Assembly (NCBI GenBank): GCA_013361095.1
Contig: JAATWA010000001.1
Span: forward strand, 1,289,001-1,353,000
DNA from: Pseudanabaena biceps
Lineage (GTDB): Bacteria; Cyanobacteriota; Cyanobacteriia; Pseudanabaenales; Pseudanabaenaceae
Reading direction: 5' to 3'
Length of the DNA: 64,000 bases
The notes beneath the pieces are model-generated. The model ran no database searches and was not told where the DNA came from. It was given only the letters and a program-made list of their open reading frames with translations. Of this stretch, positions 36,439 to 45,922 are shown piece by piece (position 1 is the stretch's first letter; each line of letters starts with the position of its first letter). Made by a program: the position numbers and the translations under genes.

Positions 36439-36465
36439 AGCTGCCGTCACTTGTAGGACAAATCA

Positions 36466-36508
36466 AAAACCAAGAAGCGAGTTGCGCCGCAACTCGCTTC
36501 TTGGTTTT
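36466..36508. repeat. Perfect palindrome, 20-bp arms, composite repeat
   Basis: AAAACCAAGAAGCGAGTTGC-GCC-mirror. The left flank TGCCGTCACTTGTAGGACAA and right flank GTGTCTTAACAAGAATGGCT match the copy at 6777. Confidence 0.85.
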
Positions 36509-36550
36509 GTGTCTTAACAAGAATGGCTGCGGCTATATGTTTTGTAATTG

Positions 36551-37405
36551 CTATGGCAAAGGACAACCAATAAAAATTTCTGAAGTGCGGGGATATTCGA
36601 TCAAACGTTCTTGGAAAATACTGAAATTAAAGCTGCGCGGATCGATACGAGAACCAGAACGATCCACAATTCGATGGGTCGTAATGCGCTCGATTGGCAC
36701 ATCGGTTTTAGCGACTAGCCATGCTAGCGATCGATATTGGGACTCTGTATAACCACTATGACTAGTACCATCGTTCATTCCATCGGCAGGAGTTTCTAAG
36801 GAAATGTGGTATGCAAAATTATTAACGGAACTGGGATATTTAGGATTGGTTTGCACTGATTCTTTACCTAGCGCATCAGCAAACACCGAATCTCCTGCCC
36901 CAAAAGCCCTCTTGTCTGGTGGCACAAAGTAAATAATCGTGCCATCGATCGCAATTAAAGTGTGATAACTCGCCTGATCATCCTCATCAGATTGAAAGGT
37001 TTGAAAGTAATTAATCACAATATTCGCAGGGGCAACTGTTTCGTGAAGAACAATGATTGGCGCTCTTTGAGCAGGCTGACCTGTTATGTCTTGAAGATAG
37101 CGATCGCCATAATTAGAAGCTGCCGCGAGAGCAATAACTTCTTTGGGTTTATAAATCTTGTTGGTTTTTGGAGCAGCTAAAGCGGGAGATTCTGGAGTGA
37201 GAATTAGCTTCCGAAATCGATCTAATGTAATGGGGATGGAGGTCAAAGCCGCAGGTAGTGAAGTGTTGACGGGTGGTTTGACAGCACAACCAAGAACAGG
37301 TGCAAATTGATTGATTTCAGTGGTTTTAGCTGGGTTTGCCCAAGTGACTAAAATTGTCAAAGTCATGAAAAATAAGGCGATCGCGACTAAGATTTTTGAT
37401 TTCAT
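36551..37405 (-). CDS. N-acetylmuramoyl-L-alanine amidase (Amidase_2 fold)
   Basis: 284 residues. An N-terminal hydrophobic segment (ILVAIALFFMTLTILVTWA) is a signal peptide or anchor. The amidase domain has IIVLHETVAP near 121 (zinc His), QASYHTLIAIDGTIIYFVP near 143, NNFAYHISLET near 195 and ITTHRIVDRSGSRIDPRSF near 247, matching the zinc His and following loop of T7-lysozyme-like amidases, although Ser-Arg replaces the usual Lys. It should cut the amide between MurNAc and the peptide in the periplasm. Confidence 0.82.
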   Translation of the reverse strand: MKSKILVAIALFFMTLTILVTWANPAKTTEINQFAPVLGCAVKPPVNTSLPAALTSIPITLDRFRKLILTPESPALAAPKTNKIYKPKEVIALAAASNYGDRYLQDITGQPAQRAPIIVLHETVAPANIVINYFQTFQSDEDDQASYHTLIAIDGTIIYFVPPDKRAFGAGDSVFADALGKESVQTNPKYPSSVNNFAYHISLETPADGMNDGTSHSGYTESQYRSLAWLVAKTDVPIERITTHRIVDRSGSRIDPRSFNFSIFQERLIEYPRTSEIFIGCPLP

Positions 37406-37519
37406 AGGGAATCATCCAAGACTTAATAGAATCCTACATTCACTGATCGCCATAAAACTGAGTAATACAGTACTTTTGCGGTGTTTTTGTAGCTACAGTC
37501 ATTTGTTTTAGGATAAATC

Positions 37520-37574
37520 AAAACCCAAGAATTGGTTGGCGGCGCTCCGCGCCGCCAGCCAATTCTTGGGTTTT
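37520..37574. repeat. Palindrome, 26-bp arms, composite repeat
   Basis: AAAACCCAAGAATTGG, core CGGCGC-TCC-GCGCCG; one arm position is mismatched. Flanks TAGCTACAGTCATTTGTTTT and GGCAATGGCTATA match the composite repeat. Confidence 0.8.
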
Positions 37575-37625
37575 ATGTTCTAGTAGATTTGGCAATGGCT
37601 ATATCCACAACAAAGTTTTGAAACT

Positions 37626-39140
37626 CTAAAAACGCTCCATTAACTTGTACTTAGCATCATGACTAGGTTTTGCGCCTTCGCCACAGGTGCGGGGAGTCGG
37701 CAAGATTTTAGTAGGATTTGCGATCGCTTTAGGATCAAAGACATCTCGTACCCATTGCATCGTCTCTAAATCCGATGCACTAAACATTTCTGGCATATAG
37801 CATTTTTTGTCAGCGCCAATACCATGTTCTCCCGAAATACTACCTCCAACCCGTACACAGAGCTTGAGGATTTCTCCCCCCAGCTCCTCCACGGTTTCCA
37901 AAGCGCCCGCTTGAGCATTGTCATACAAAATCAAAGGATGTAGATTGCCATCCCCCGCATGGAAAACATTGGCAACGTGATATCCATATTTTTCGCTGAG
38001 CTTCTCAATCTCTTGCAACACATAGGTGAGCTTAGTACGCGGAATCACGCCGTCCTGCACATAATAATCAGGGCTAAGGCGACCCATAGCCGCAAAAGCG
38101 GCTTTCCTTCCCTTCCATAGTCTGAGGCGCTGTTCGGGATCAGTTGCTGAGGTGACATTTCGCGCTCCGTTTTGATAGCAAATCTCCTCCACTCGCTTCG
38201 CACTTTCGGCAACCTCGATCGCTAAGCCATCAATTTCAATCAACAAAATCGCCGCCGCATCACGGGGATAGCAATTAGTCGCCACCGTATCTTCAACCGC
38301 GTTAATGCTCATGTTGTCCATGATTTCCATCCCTCCTGGAATGATCCCTGCACTGATCACATCGGAGACTGTGGAGCCAGCCTGCTCCACAGTGGCAAAG
38401 TCTGCCAATAGCACTTGGATGGATTCTGCTGATTTTAAGATTTTTAGCGTTACTTCTGTGGCGATGCCCAAAGTACCTTCAGAGCCGACAAAAATCCCTG
38501 TGAGGTCATATCCCGGTGTTTCAGGGATTTTGCTGCCAATCTCTTTAATGTCGCCATTGGGTAGGACAATTTTTGCACCGAGGACATGGTTAGTGGTGAC
38601 TCCATATTTCAGACAATGCACACCCCCTGAGTTTTCAGCAACATTGCCACCAATGGAGCAGATCACCTGACTGGAAGGATCAGGAGCATAATAAAATCCC
38701 GCGCCGCTTACGGCTTGAGTTACCCAATTATTAATTACCCCAGGCTGCACAACCACTCGCTGATTGTCAAAATCTACATCCAAGATCTTCTTCATACGGG
38801 CAGTGACGATCAGCACTGAGTCAGGCAATGGCAAAGCTCCTCCCGACAAGCCCGTCCCTGAACCACGCGCCACAAAGGCAATTTTGTAGCGATCGCATAT
38901 TTTGAGTACTTCAGAAACTTCGGCAGTGCTGCTTGGCAATACCACTAACGCAGGTTGTTGTTTATAGCTGGTAAGTCCATCGCACTCATAGGCAAGCAAT
39001 TCTTCGCGAGTTCGGACTACATAGCGATCGCCAACGATGGCGATAAACTCTTGGGCGATCGCTTGCCAGTTAAAAATCCTGACGGTTAGATTTGGCGCAC
39101 TATTGGAGGCAATATTGGAGATATTAGCGATCGCGGTCAT
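37626..39140 (-). CDS. glcD: Glycolate dehydrogenase, FAD-linked subunit GlcD
   Basis: 504 residues. FAD-binding (PCMH) domain: VARGSGTGLSGGALPLP near 91, IGGNVAENSGGVHCLKYGVT near 163 and FVGSEGTLGIATEVTLKI near 217. The C-terminal FAD-oxidase domain has HAGDGNLHPLILYD near 392 and GGSISGEHGIGADK near 431. GlcD oxidises photorespiratory glycolate to glyoxylate. In cyanobacteria it may act without adjacent glcE/glcF, as here; a lactate-oxidising role is also possible. Confidence 0.9.
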   Translation of the reverse strand: MTAIANISNIASNSAPNLTVRIFNWQAIAQEFIAIVGDRYVVRTREELLAYECDGLTSYKQQPALVVLPSSTAEVSEVLKICDRYKIAFVARGSGTGLSGGALPLPDSVLIVTARMKKILDVDFDNQRVVVQPGVINNWVTQAVSGAGFYYAPDPSSQVICSIGGNVAENSGGVHCLKYGVTTNHVLGAKIVLPNGDIKEIGSKIPETPGYDLTGIFVGSEGTLGIATEVTLKILKSAESIQVLLADFATVEQAGSTVSDVISAGIIPGGMEIMDNMSINAVEDTVATNCYPRDAAAILLIEIDGLAIEVAESAKRVEEICYQNGARNVTSATDPEQRLRLWKGRKAAFAAMGRLSPDYYVQDGVIPRTKLTYVLQEIEKLSEKYGYHVANVFHAGDGNLHPLILYDNAQAGALETVEELGGEILKLCVRVGGSISGEHGIGADKKCYMPEMFSASDLETMQWVRDVFDPKAIANPTKILPTPRTCGEGAKPSHDAKYKLMERF

Positions 39141-39187
39141 GCCTTATTCACTGAGTAAACACATAATTTGATTCATCTCAATTTTAT

Positions 39188-39250
39188 GGCATAAAACCGA
39201 AAATAGAGGCTCGGCGCATTGCGCCGAGCCTCTATTTTCGGTTTTATGCC
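39188..39250. repeat. Perfect palindrome, 30-bp arms
   Basis: GGCATAAAACCGAAAATAGA arms, core CGGCGC-ATT-GCGCCG. The 312-base glcD-ndhS space is almost wholly made of palindromes. Confidence 0.85.
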
Positions 39251-39279
39251 CAAGATTTTATAGTGATCGCCAAGTAATC

Positions 39280-39306
39280 GAGGGAAGGCGCGGTGCGCCG
39301 TCCCTC
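39280..39306. repeat. Near-perfect palindrome
   Basis: GAGGGAAGGCGC-GGT-GCGCCGTCCCTC, one mismatch in 12-bp arms. Confidence 0.75.
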
Positions 39307-39335
39307 AATTCCTTTTTAAGAAATGGCTTTGCCAT

Positions 39336-39404
39336 TTCTCACGCAGAGGATAATTAGCGGTGCGCGGCGAAGCCGCGCACCGCTAATTATCCTCTGCGTG
39401 AGAA
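39336..39404. repeat. Perfect palindrome, 33-bp arms (longest)
   Basis: TTCTCACGCAGAGGATAATT arms, core GTGCGCGGC-GAA-GCCGCGCAC. A smaller hairpin AGAAATGGC-TTT-GCCATTTCT at 39319-39339 overlaps its left end. It ends 48 bases before the ndhS start. Confidence 0.85.
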
Positions 39405-39452
39405 GGAAGTATGTTGGTATAAAAAATTTGATTAATCGGCAAAGGATATAGA

Positions 39453-39704
39453 ATGAACCTAGTCAAAATGATCGCTAGGAGTTTAGAAAAAAGTATGCAA
39501 CCGATTATTTTTCCTGGTTCTGCGGTACGGGTTATTAATGAAGGTGACACCTACTACGGGTTTCAAGGGCAAGTGCAAAGACTCACCGATGGACGAGTTG
39601 CCGTGATTTTTGGTGGTGGCAACTGGGAAAAAATTGTGTCATTTCGCGAAAGTGAGCTGGAACTAATCGACACAACCGTTAGCGCAAAAGCAAAGAAAAA
39701 ATAA
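39453..39704 (+). CDS. ndhS: NAD(P)H-quinone oxidoreductase subunit S
   Basis: 83 residues. SH3-like NdhS fold: [40 protein letters not shown] and [13 protein letters not shown]. NdhS is the ferredoxin-docking subunit of cyanobacterial NDH-1, at the cytoplasmic arm. ATG 39453 has a good ribosome site (AAAGGA, 6 bases ahead) and gives 14 extra residues compared with the usual start at MQPIIFPGS. The downstream gene starts two bases after its stop. Confidence 0.88.
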   Translation: MNLVKMIARSLEKSMQPIIFPGSAVRVINEGDTYYGFQGQVQRLTDGRVAVIFGGGNWEKIVSFRESELELIDTTVSAKAKKK

Positions 39705-39706
39705 CA

Positions 39707-40255
39707 GTGGCAAATTTACCGACTCCAGACAAGTCAATAGGTAAATCTTCGGGTGGCTCGCCCAGCAAATCACCGCAGACAAGCAACCCTGCTCTAACGT
39801 TTATTGTTCGCAGTGTCGTCTTGGGCGTGAGTGCGATCGCAGGTACAGTTGCTGGTCTAGCGATCGCAATCGTGCGTCCAGATTTAGTATGGCAACCCTC
39901 CCTTGATTTTTTAAATTATAAAAAACAACAATTTACCCTCTCTGCCGCCGCACTGTTTGAAGCAAATAAATCAACAATTCGCCCTGAAAGCTTTCGCGTA
40001 CTTGATGAGGTCGCCGCGCAACTCCCCCTTGCTAAAGGCAAGCGCGTTAGAATTAACGGGCATGGCGATATGGCAAACGATGGCGATCCTTTAACCCTGT
40101 CATATTTACGCGCCGCCGCCGTTAAAGAATATTTAGCCAGATTGCGCGGCGAACAAACCTATTATTGGCTAGTGGTTGGTTATGGCGCTAATCAGCCTCT
40201 ATCGGGCAAACCGAGTAATAACAACAGCCGCATTGAGATTTTTGTAGATGACTAG
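39707..40255 (+). CDS. OmpA-family protein with one membrane helix
   Basis: 182 residues from a GTG start. A Ser/Pro-rich N-terminus precedes a membrane helix (VVLGVSAIAGTVAGLAIAIV, about 37-56). The C-terminal OmpA-like domain (FTLSAAALFEANKSTIRPES, RVRINGHGDMANDGDPLTLS, YLRAAAVKEYL and NNNSRIEIFV) binds peptidoglycan in typical members. Genes before and behind are two bases away, so it is in an operon with ndhS and rnz; a functional link is not evident. Confidence 0.75.
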   Translation: MANLPTPDKSIGKSSGGSPSKSPQTSNPALTFIVRSVVLGVSAIAGTVAGLAIAIVRPDLVWQPSLDFLNYKKQQFTLSAAALFEANKSTIRPESFRVLDEVAAQLPLAKGKRVRINGHGDMANDGDPLTLSYLRAAAVKEYLARLRGEQTYYWLVVGYGANQPLSGKPSNNNSRIEIFVDD

Positions 40256-40257
40256 AT

Positions 40258-41187
40258 ATGCAAATCACCTTTCTTGGTACTAGCTCAGGTGTACCGACAC
40301 GCGGACGCAATGTGTCTAGCGTCGCGGTGCGATTACCTCAACGCGCCGAAGTCTGGCTGCTCGATTGTGGTGAGGCGACTCAACATCAACTGCTACGCAG
40401 TGATGTCAAAATTAGCCAGATCTCCAAAATCTTCGTGACCCATATGCATGGCGATCATATTTTTGGTTTACCTGGACTATTAGCCAGTTGTGGCATGGCA
40501 GGAAATGTCAGCCATATTGACATTTATGGACCTTCGGGATTAGGGGAATATCTAGATGCTTGTTTGCGCTACAGCGAAACTCGCCTTTCCTATTCGATCA
40601 AAGTGCATAAGGTCAAAGCAGGGCTAGTTTGTGAAGATGCCGAATTTTATATGATGGCAGCACCCCTCAAACATAAGGTGACAGCTCATGGCTATCGTTT
40701 AGTCGAGCGCGATCGCGCGGGTAAGTTTGATGTCGATAAAGCGATCGCCATGAATATTCCTCCAGGACCAATTTTTGGGGAACTAAAGCAGGGCAAAACG
40801 GTGACATTGCCCGATGGACGGAAAGTTAATGGCAAAGAGTTTTGTGGAGCGCCGCAGATCGGCCGCAAGGTTGCCTACTGTACGGATACGATTTTTTGTG
40901 ATAGCTCAGTGGAGTTGGCTCAAGATGCAGATGTGCTGATCCATGAGTCTACCTTTGCTCACCAAGACTCAGACATGGCTTTTCAACGCTTGCACTCAAC
41001 CAGTACAATGGCGGCGCAGGTGGCTCTAATTGCCCATGTCAAGCAATTAATCCTGACCCATTTCAGTCCTCGCTATGCCCCTGGCAATCCAATTTTATTG
41101 GAAGATTTGGTAAAAGAGGCAAGGATGATTTTTGCGAATACGATCCCCGCCCATGACTTCATGACCTACGAGATCACCCCATCCTAA
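40258..41187 (+). CDS. rnz: Ribonuclease Z
   Basis: 309 residues. Metallo-beta-lactamase fold: start MQITFLGTSSGVPT, HxHxDH motif THMHGDHIFGLPGL near 61, CTDTIFCD near 207, HESTFAHQDS near 229 and LTHFSPRYAPG near 264. It removes 3' trailers from tRNA precursors; tRNA-Pro here encodes no CCA and would need this step. Third gene of a tightly spaced group. Confidence 0.95.
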   Translation: MQITFLGTSSGVPTRGRNVSSVAVRLPQRAEVWLLDCGEATQHQLLRSDVKISQISKIFVTHMHGDHIFGLPGLLASCGMAGNVSHIDIYGPSGLGEYLDACLRYSETRLSYSIKVHKVKAGLVCEDAEFYMMAAPLKHKVTAHGYRLVERDRAGKFDVDKAIAMNIPPGPIFGELKQGKTVTLPDGRKVNGKEFCGAPQIGRKVAYCTDTIFCDSSVELAQDADVLIHESTFAHQDSDMAFQRLHSTSTMAAQVALIAHVKQLILTHFSPRYAPGNPILLEDLVKEARMIFANTIPAHDFMTYEITPS

Positions 41188-41272
41188 AGGCTCTGTATTT
41201 TTGGGTTTGACTGAAACTATGCCAAAATGGAGGTAATCCATATATAGGCTTAGATTTACAAGCTGATTAGTA

Positions 41273-41845
41273 ATGCCTGCAATTTCTATCAAAGTTCCCA
41301 AACAAAAAGTCAAAAATCCACCCCTACAGGTGCATACCCTCGGCGATCGCGTATTACGTCAGCCTGCGAAACGGATCAGCAAAGTTAATGATGAGATTCG
41401 TCAAATCATTGCTGATATGCTGCAAACCATGTATAGCAACGATGGCATCGGTCTAGCGGCTCCGCAAGTGGGGATCAATAAGCAATTATTAGTAATTGAC
41501 ATTGAACTCAAAGACGAAAGCAAACCGCCCCTAGTGATGATCAATCCTGAAATCAAGTCTTCGGGTGGCGACTTGATCACTGGGGAAGAAGGATGCTTGA
41601 GTATTCCTGAAGTATTTTTGGATGTGGTACGTCCCGATCGCGTTGAGGTGTCATACCGTGATGAAGATGGTAGACCGAAGCATTTGATTGCTGAGGGCTT
41701 ACTCGCAAGGGTAATTCAGCATGAGATGGATCATCTTAATGGAGTTCTATTTGTAGATCGCGTCAAGAATGCGATCGCGCTGAATAAAGAACTATCGGCT
41801 CATGGATTTGCGACAAAGGATGTTCAATCAATTAAACAAAACTGA
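41273..41845 (+). CDS. def: Peptide deformylase
   Basis: 190 residues. The three deformylase motifs are present: GIGLAAPQVGI near 60, EEGCLSIPEV near 103 and QHEMDHLNGVLF near 146, giving the metal ligands Cys, His, His and catalytic Glu. It removes formyl from new proteins. The cupin gene starts nine bases downstream. Confidence 0.96.
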   Translation: MPAISIKVPKQKVKNPPLQVHTLGDRVLRQPAKRISKVNDEIRQIIADMLQTMYSNDGIGLAAPQVGINKQLLVIDIELKDESKPPLVMINPEIKSSGGDLITGEEGCLSIPEVFLDVVRPDRVEVSYRDEDGRPKHLIAEGLLARVIQHEMDHLNGVLFVDRVKNAIALNKELSAHGFATKDVQSIKQN

Positions 41846-41854
41846 TAACGCCCT

Positions 41855-42217
41855 ATGTTGATTCAGAAATTGTTTGACTGTCCAGAATTTATTGCTGGTG
41901 ATTCGACGATATTGAGAGAACTGTTGCACCCAGACAAACAGGATATCAATCTGCGCTATAGTCTCGCGCATGCGATATTACCTGTGGGTGAAACTTCTCA
42001 ACCGCACTCCCTAATTACCTCTGAGGTGTATTACATCTTGAGTGGTAAGGGAGAAATGTATATAAACGCGGAAGTGCGTGAGATCGAAGCAGGTGATGCT
42101 GTATATATCCCCCCCGATGCCAAGCAATTTTTGAAGAACATCGGGAACGAGCCAATAGTATTTATCTGTATCGTCGATCCAGCATGGCGCAAAGAAGATG
42201 AGATAATTTACTCATAA
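41855..42217 (+). CDS. Cupin domain protein
   Basis: 120 residues. Cupin motif 1: PVGETSQPHSLITSEVYYIL with a Glu and His suited to metal binding; motif 2: GDAVYIPPDAKQFLKN. A single-domain cupin, fold certain and substrate unknown. It probably shares a transcript with def. Confidence 0.85.
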   Translation: MLIQKLFDCPEFIAGDSTILRELLHPDKQDINLRYSLAHAILPVGETSQPHSLITSEVYYILSGKGEMYINAEVREIEAGDAVYIPPDAKQFLKNIGNEPIVFICIVDPAWRKEDEIIYS

Positions 42218-42340
42218 TCAATTGAGCAGCTATTCTCTCTCTAAAATCAATTTTAAGATTTTTAACGCCTTCAGCACTGAAAATCTCAAAATAAGTTTTT
42301 TAATAAACAAGTCCAAAAAGATATCACTGATAGATAGCTT

Positions 42341-44488
42341 ATGAGTCTGATAACAGGGCAAATAGTCGGTGGTCATTATGAGGTTATCAATCGCTTGGGG
42401 GGCGGTGGCTTTGGCGAAACCTATTTGTCAAGGGACTTACATTTACCCGATCGCCCTAAACGGGTGATCAAAAGATTGAGTCCGCGCAGTCAAGAAGCTA
42501 ATGTGTTGCAAATCGCAAGACGCTTATTTGAAACTGAAGCTCAAGTTCTCTATCGACTCGGTACACATCCCCAAATCCCCCAGTTATTTGCTCACTTTGA
42601 GGAATTAGCAGAATTTTATTTAGTTCAAGAATATGTAGATGGCAAAGACCTGAGCCATGAACTCCTGAGGGGAAAGATTTGGGAACAGTTTGTGGTCGCT
42701 AATCTATTACAAAGCCTGCTAGCTGTCCTTAGTTTTGTGCATCAAAACAAAGTAATTCATCGCGATATCAAGCCAGAAAATATTATTCGGCGGCGCGATG
42801 GACAACTGTTTTTAATTGATTTTGGCGTGGTCAAAGAAATTGTAACTTCCACGACGATCGCCACAGGATTTACACTAAATCCCTCAGACTATACCGTGGG
42901 CATCGGCACTCCGGGGTATATGCCCAGTGAACAAGCCCACGGCGAACCCAAGTTTGCCAGTGATATCTATGCGATCGGCATGATTGGGATTCAAGCTTTA
43001 ACAGGAATTATGCCCAGTCATTTGGGTAAAGATGAGAACCTTGAAATCCTCTGGAGGCAACATGCGCCCAAGGTATATCCTGAGTTCGCGGACATCTTAT
43101 CGCAAATGGTGAGATTTGACTTTCGTCAAAGATATAGTAGCGCCGAAGCCGCCTATGAAGCGGTTAAAGAATTTTGCGATCGCTATCCTACTTCTACTGT
43201 TAACCATAGCTTATCAACTATCCAAATCATTACTGACTCCCAAAACAACTTTTCTACACATCTCAAGGATAAAACATCCGCTAGTAATGGCGCTCTGCCG
43301 ACAGGGATTACGCCAGTTAATTTCACTTCTCATGCTAATGCTGTCAGAGATTCCCAATTAGCACCCAATGCAAATAGCCCAGAGAAACTAAGCTTTTGGA
43401 AATATATACAGCCTTGGCACTTTGGCTTAGGTGCAATTACCATCAGCGCGATCGCGATTACCTCAGCAATTCTATTTGTGGGCAATCCTGCACGATCAAC
43501 ACGTTCTGAACGACTCCTAGAGAATAGATCCATAGCTTCTATTTCCGCATTCACTTTTATTAGAGACTTAATTCCTTCTCAAGAAGCTAGCGAACCGATC
43601 TATGGAGTAACGATCAGTTCCGATGGGAAATTAGTAGCTGCGGCAAGTTCTAATAGAAATATTGAACTTTGGGAGTTTTCCACAGGAAAAAGACTGCTGC
43701 CCCTCAAAGGACATCGGGGTCGAGTTTATGACGTTTACTTCAGTCCTGACGGCAAAAAATTAGTCAGTAGCAGCGATCAAGATGAAGTAATTATCTGGGA
43801 TGTGACCACAGGCAAAATTTTACAGAACCTTGAAGGACATCGAGAACGAGTCTATACCAGTATCTTTAGTCCTGACGGTAAACTAGTTGCTAGCTCTAGC
43901 AGCGATCGCTCCATTAGGATTTGGAATGTCGAGACAGGTAAACTGATTAAATTATTACAAGAACCATCTTGGGTTTATGATGTCTCCTTCACTCCAGATA
44001 GCAAGACCTTAGTTAGTGGCTCACAAAATGGAGGGATTCGGATATGGGATGTCCAATCGGGCAAGATAGTTAAAACCATAGTTGAGAAGGGCAGTCCTGT
44101 GCGCTCGATCGCTTACAGCCACAGTGGTAATCTGATCGCAAGCGCAATGGAAGATAACACGGTGAGACTCTGGGATGCCAAAACAGGTGAGCCTAAGGAA
44201 GTTTTAGGGGAACATACTAGCGAAGTACATTCCATTGCATTCAGCAAAAATGATGCCATGCTTGCCAGTGGCAGCGCTGATAGAACTATCCGAATTTGGG
44301 ATTTAAAAACTATGCGATCGCTTCAAGTTCTATCTAGTCATGAGCGCGGAGTTAGTTCTGTTGATTTTAGCGAAGATTCCAAGTTCTTGATTAGTGGCAG
44401 CATTGATGGCAAAGTCAAAGTTTGGCAAATTAATAGAAATTTTTTATCTCCTTCAACTCTAGCCCCTTCCACACGCAGTGCAATGTAG
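42341..44488 (+). CDS. Serine/threonine protein kinase with WD40 repeats
   Basis: 715 residues. Kinase domain, about 10-290: glycine loop RLGGGGFGETYLS, ATP Lys in VIKRLSP, HRDIKPENII catalytic loop and DFGVVKE metal loop, all intact (Hanks type). A Ser/Thr/Asn-rich linker leads to one membrane helix near 365-385 (GLGAITISAIAITSAILFVG). Seven WD40 repeats follow, each ending like WDVTTGK, enough for one propeller, probably periplasmic. A sensor kinase with an intact active site, unlike the kinase at 13126. Ligand and substrates unknown. Confidence 0.92.
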   Translation: MSLITGQIVGGHYEVINRLGGGGFGETYLSRDLHLPDRPKRVIKRLSPRSQEANVLQIARRLFETEAQVLYRLGTHPQIPQLFAHFEELAEFYLVQEYVDGKDLSHELLRGKIWEQFVVANLLQSLLAVLSFVHQNKVIHRDIKPENIIRRRDGQLFLIDFGVVKEIVTSTTIATGFTLNPSDYTVGIGTPGYMPSEQAHGEPKFASDIYAIGMIGIQALTGIMPSHLGKDENLEILWRQHAPKVYPEFADILSQMVRFDFRQRYSSAEAAYEAVKEFCDRYPTSTVNHSLSTIQIITDSQNNFSTHLKDKTSASNGALPTGITPVNFTSHANAVRDSQLAPNANSPEKLSFWKYIQPWHFGLGAITISAIAITSAILFVGNPARSTRSERLLENRSIASISAFTFIRDLIPSQEASEPIYGVTISSDGKLVAAASSNRNIELWEFSTGKRLLPLKGHRGRVYDVYFSPDGKKLVSSSDQDEVIIWDVTTGKILQNLEGHRERVYTSIFSPDGKLVASSSSDRSIRIWNVETGKLIKLLQEPSWVYDVSFTPDSKTLVSGSQNGGIRIWDVQSGKIVKTIVEKGSPVRSIAYSHSGNLIASAMEDNTVRLWDAKTGEPKEVLGEHTSEVHSIAFSKNDAMLASGSADRTIRIWDLKTMRSLQVLSSHERGVSSVDFSEDSKFLISGSIDGKVKVWQINRNFLSPSTLAPSTRSAM

Positions 44489-44519
44489 GTATGCCGCCCG
44501 CTACGCGGGCGGCATACCT
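44487..44519. repeat. Perfect palindrome, 15-bp arms
   Basis: AGGTATGCCGCCCGC-TAC-mirror, overlapping the kinase stop codon by two bases. The core GCCGCCCGC resembles that at 3895. Confidence 0.85.
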
Positions 44520-44537
44520 CTCTGGGTATGGAGTAAA

Positions 44538-45146
44538 CTACTTAACCTTAAAAGTCTTACGATGTAAATCGCTATAACCTAATTGCGCGATCGCCTGTCG
44601 ATGCTTGACAGTGCCGTAGCCCTTATTAGTGGCAATATCATACCCACTATAGATTTCGGCAAGTTCGACCATACGGCGATCGCGCCACACCTTAGCGACA
44701 ATACTCGCAGCCGCAATCGAAATTGACAGAGAATCACCTTTAATCACGGTAGTTTGCAACATCGGCTTAATCAGTTGAAATCGCAGCTTTTGATTACCAT
44801 CAATCAAACAAAGCTGAGGTTGAATCGATAACTTTGCGATCGCGCGTTCCATTGCCAATAAACTCGCCGCCAAAATGTTAGTGTTATCAATTTCGAGTGC
44901 TGATGCAATACCGATTTCACAGGCGATCGCTACTTCCCGAATCACTAAATCTAATTGATTCCGTCGAGAAGCTGATAGTTTCTTACTATCAGTCACCCCC
45001 AATTCCTCTAATTCATGCAATCTATCCACAGGCAAGATCACCGCTGCCGCCACAACTTCCCCAAAAAGCGCTCCCCTCCCAACCTCATCTACTCCTGCTA
45101 CGGGATAATGATTAATTTCTAGCGATCGAATCTCTACTGCATCCAT
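44538..45146 (-). CDS. rnhB: Ribonuclease HII
   Basis: 202 residues. VAGVDEVGRGALFGEVVAAA at 18-37 carries the first catalytic Asp-Glu pair; LCLIDGNQKL near 113 and the SIAAASIVAKVWRDRRM region near 142 complete the four-acid site. It cuts RNA in RNA-DNA hybrids, and single ribonucleotides in DNA. Convergent with the WD40 kinase across one palindrome. Confidence 0.94.
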   Translation of the reverse strand: MDAVEIRSLEINHYPVAGVDEVGRGALFGEVVAAAVILPVDRLHELEELGVTDSKKLSASRRNQLDLVIREVAIACEIGIASALEIDNTNILAASLLAMERAIAKLSIQPQLCLIDGNQKLRFQLIKPMLQTTVIKGDSLSISIAAASIVAKVWRDRRMVELAEIYSGYDIATNKGYGTVKHRQAIAQLGYSDLHRKTFKVK

Positions 45147-45202
45147 TACTCAGCTCATCAGTTAGCACTCAATTTAAACATTATTTTTGCGCTTTCACAA
45201 TC

Positions 45203-45790
45203 TCACTGTGGCAATGACCAAATATGCTCTAAATTCAATACAAAACCTAATAGAACATCTTCACCAGATAAATTTAATGGTGCGTCAAGAATCTCCATAG
45301 GTTGCCCTAAACGATAAATCGCCACACGCTTACTTTCAGGATCGATTAGCCACCCCAAACGACAACCATTATCTTGATATTCCTGCATCTTTGCTAAGCC
45401 CTTAATCCATGAATCTGTTGGCGATAAAAGCTCGATCACAAAGTCTGGGCATAGCGGTAAAAACTTTTTGCGTTGTTCAGTAGTGAGTGCGTTCCATTTC
45501 TCGATAGGTATCCATGACGCATCAGGAGAGCGATCGCTCCCTCTAGGCAAAGAAAACCCACCCGAAGAATCGAAAACCTTACCAAGTCGCTCCTGACGAT
45601 TCCAGATATTTAAATCAGTATTTAGATCAGAATTCCAAGCGCTAGTTTCACCACCAGTGGGGGACATAATGACGAGTTCTCCATTTGCATTACGCTCTAG
45701 TTTAAGTTCGGGGTTTGCCGCACATAGCTCATAAAACTGCTCTCTGGTCAGTTTCACAATCGGTTCGAGATTAATTGTATAAGCGGTCAT
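45203..45790 (-). CDS. Uma2 family endonuclease (DUF820)
   Basis: About 195 residues from ATG 45790 (MTAYTINLEPIVKL), which has GGAG upstream; a weaker ATG lies seven codons earlier. Uma2 motifs: LERNANGELVIMSPTGGETS near 34, RSPDASWI near 82 and CPDFVIELLSPTDSW near 110, then MQEYQDNGCRLGWLIDPE. A distant relative of the other two Uma2 genes here, of the subgroup with RSPDASW. Confidence 0.85.
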   Translation of the reverse strand: MTAYTINLEPIVKLTREQFYELCAANPELKLERNANGELVIMSPTGGETSAWNSDLNTDLNIWNRQERLGKVFDSSGGFSLPRGSDRSPDASWIPIEKWNALTTEQRKKFLPLCPDFVIELLSPTDSWIKGLAKMQEYQDNGCRLGWLIDPESKRVAIYRLGQPMEILDAPLNLSGEDVLLGFVLNLEHIWSLPQ

Positions 45791-45922
45791 CGGTTTTACT
45801 CCGCAAAGCAACTTTGATCTATCTTAAGCAAATCCACTCTGTAAATACCAATAGGCAAGCGATCGGACAACTTGAATTTTGATCATTGAACGAGAAATTA
45901 ACTGAAACAAAGACAATCCAAT

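Noticed and set aside
45160..45175. TTAGCACTC upstream of rnhB as a CIRCE (HrcA) site
   Set aside because: Only one half is present, without the inverted GAGTGCTAA copy, and the gene is not a heat-shock gene.
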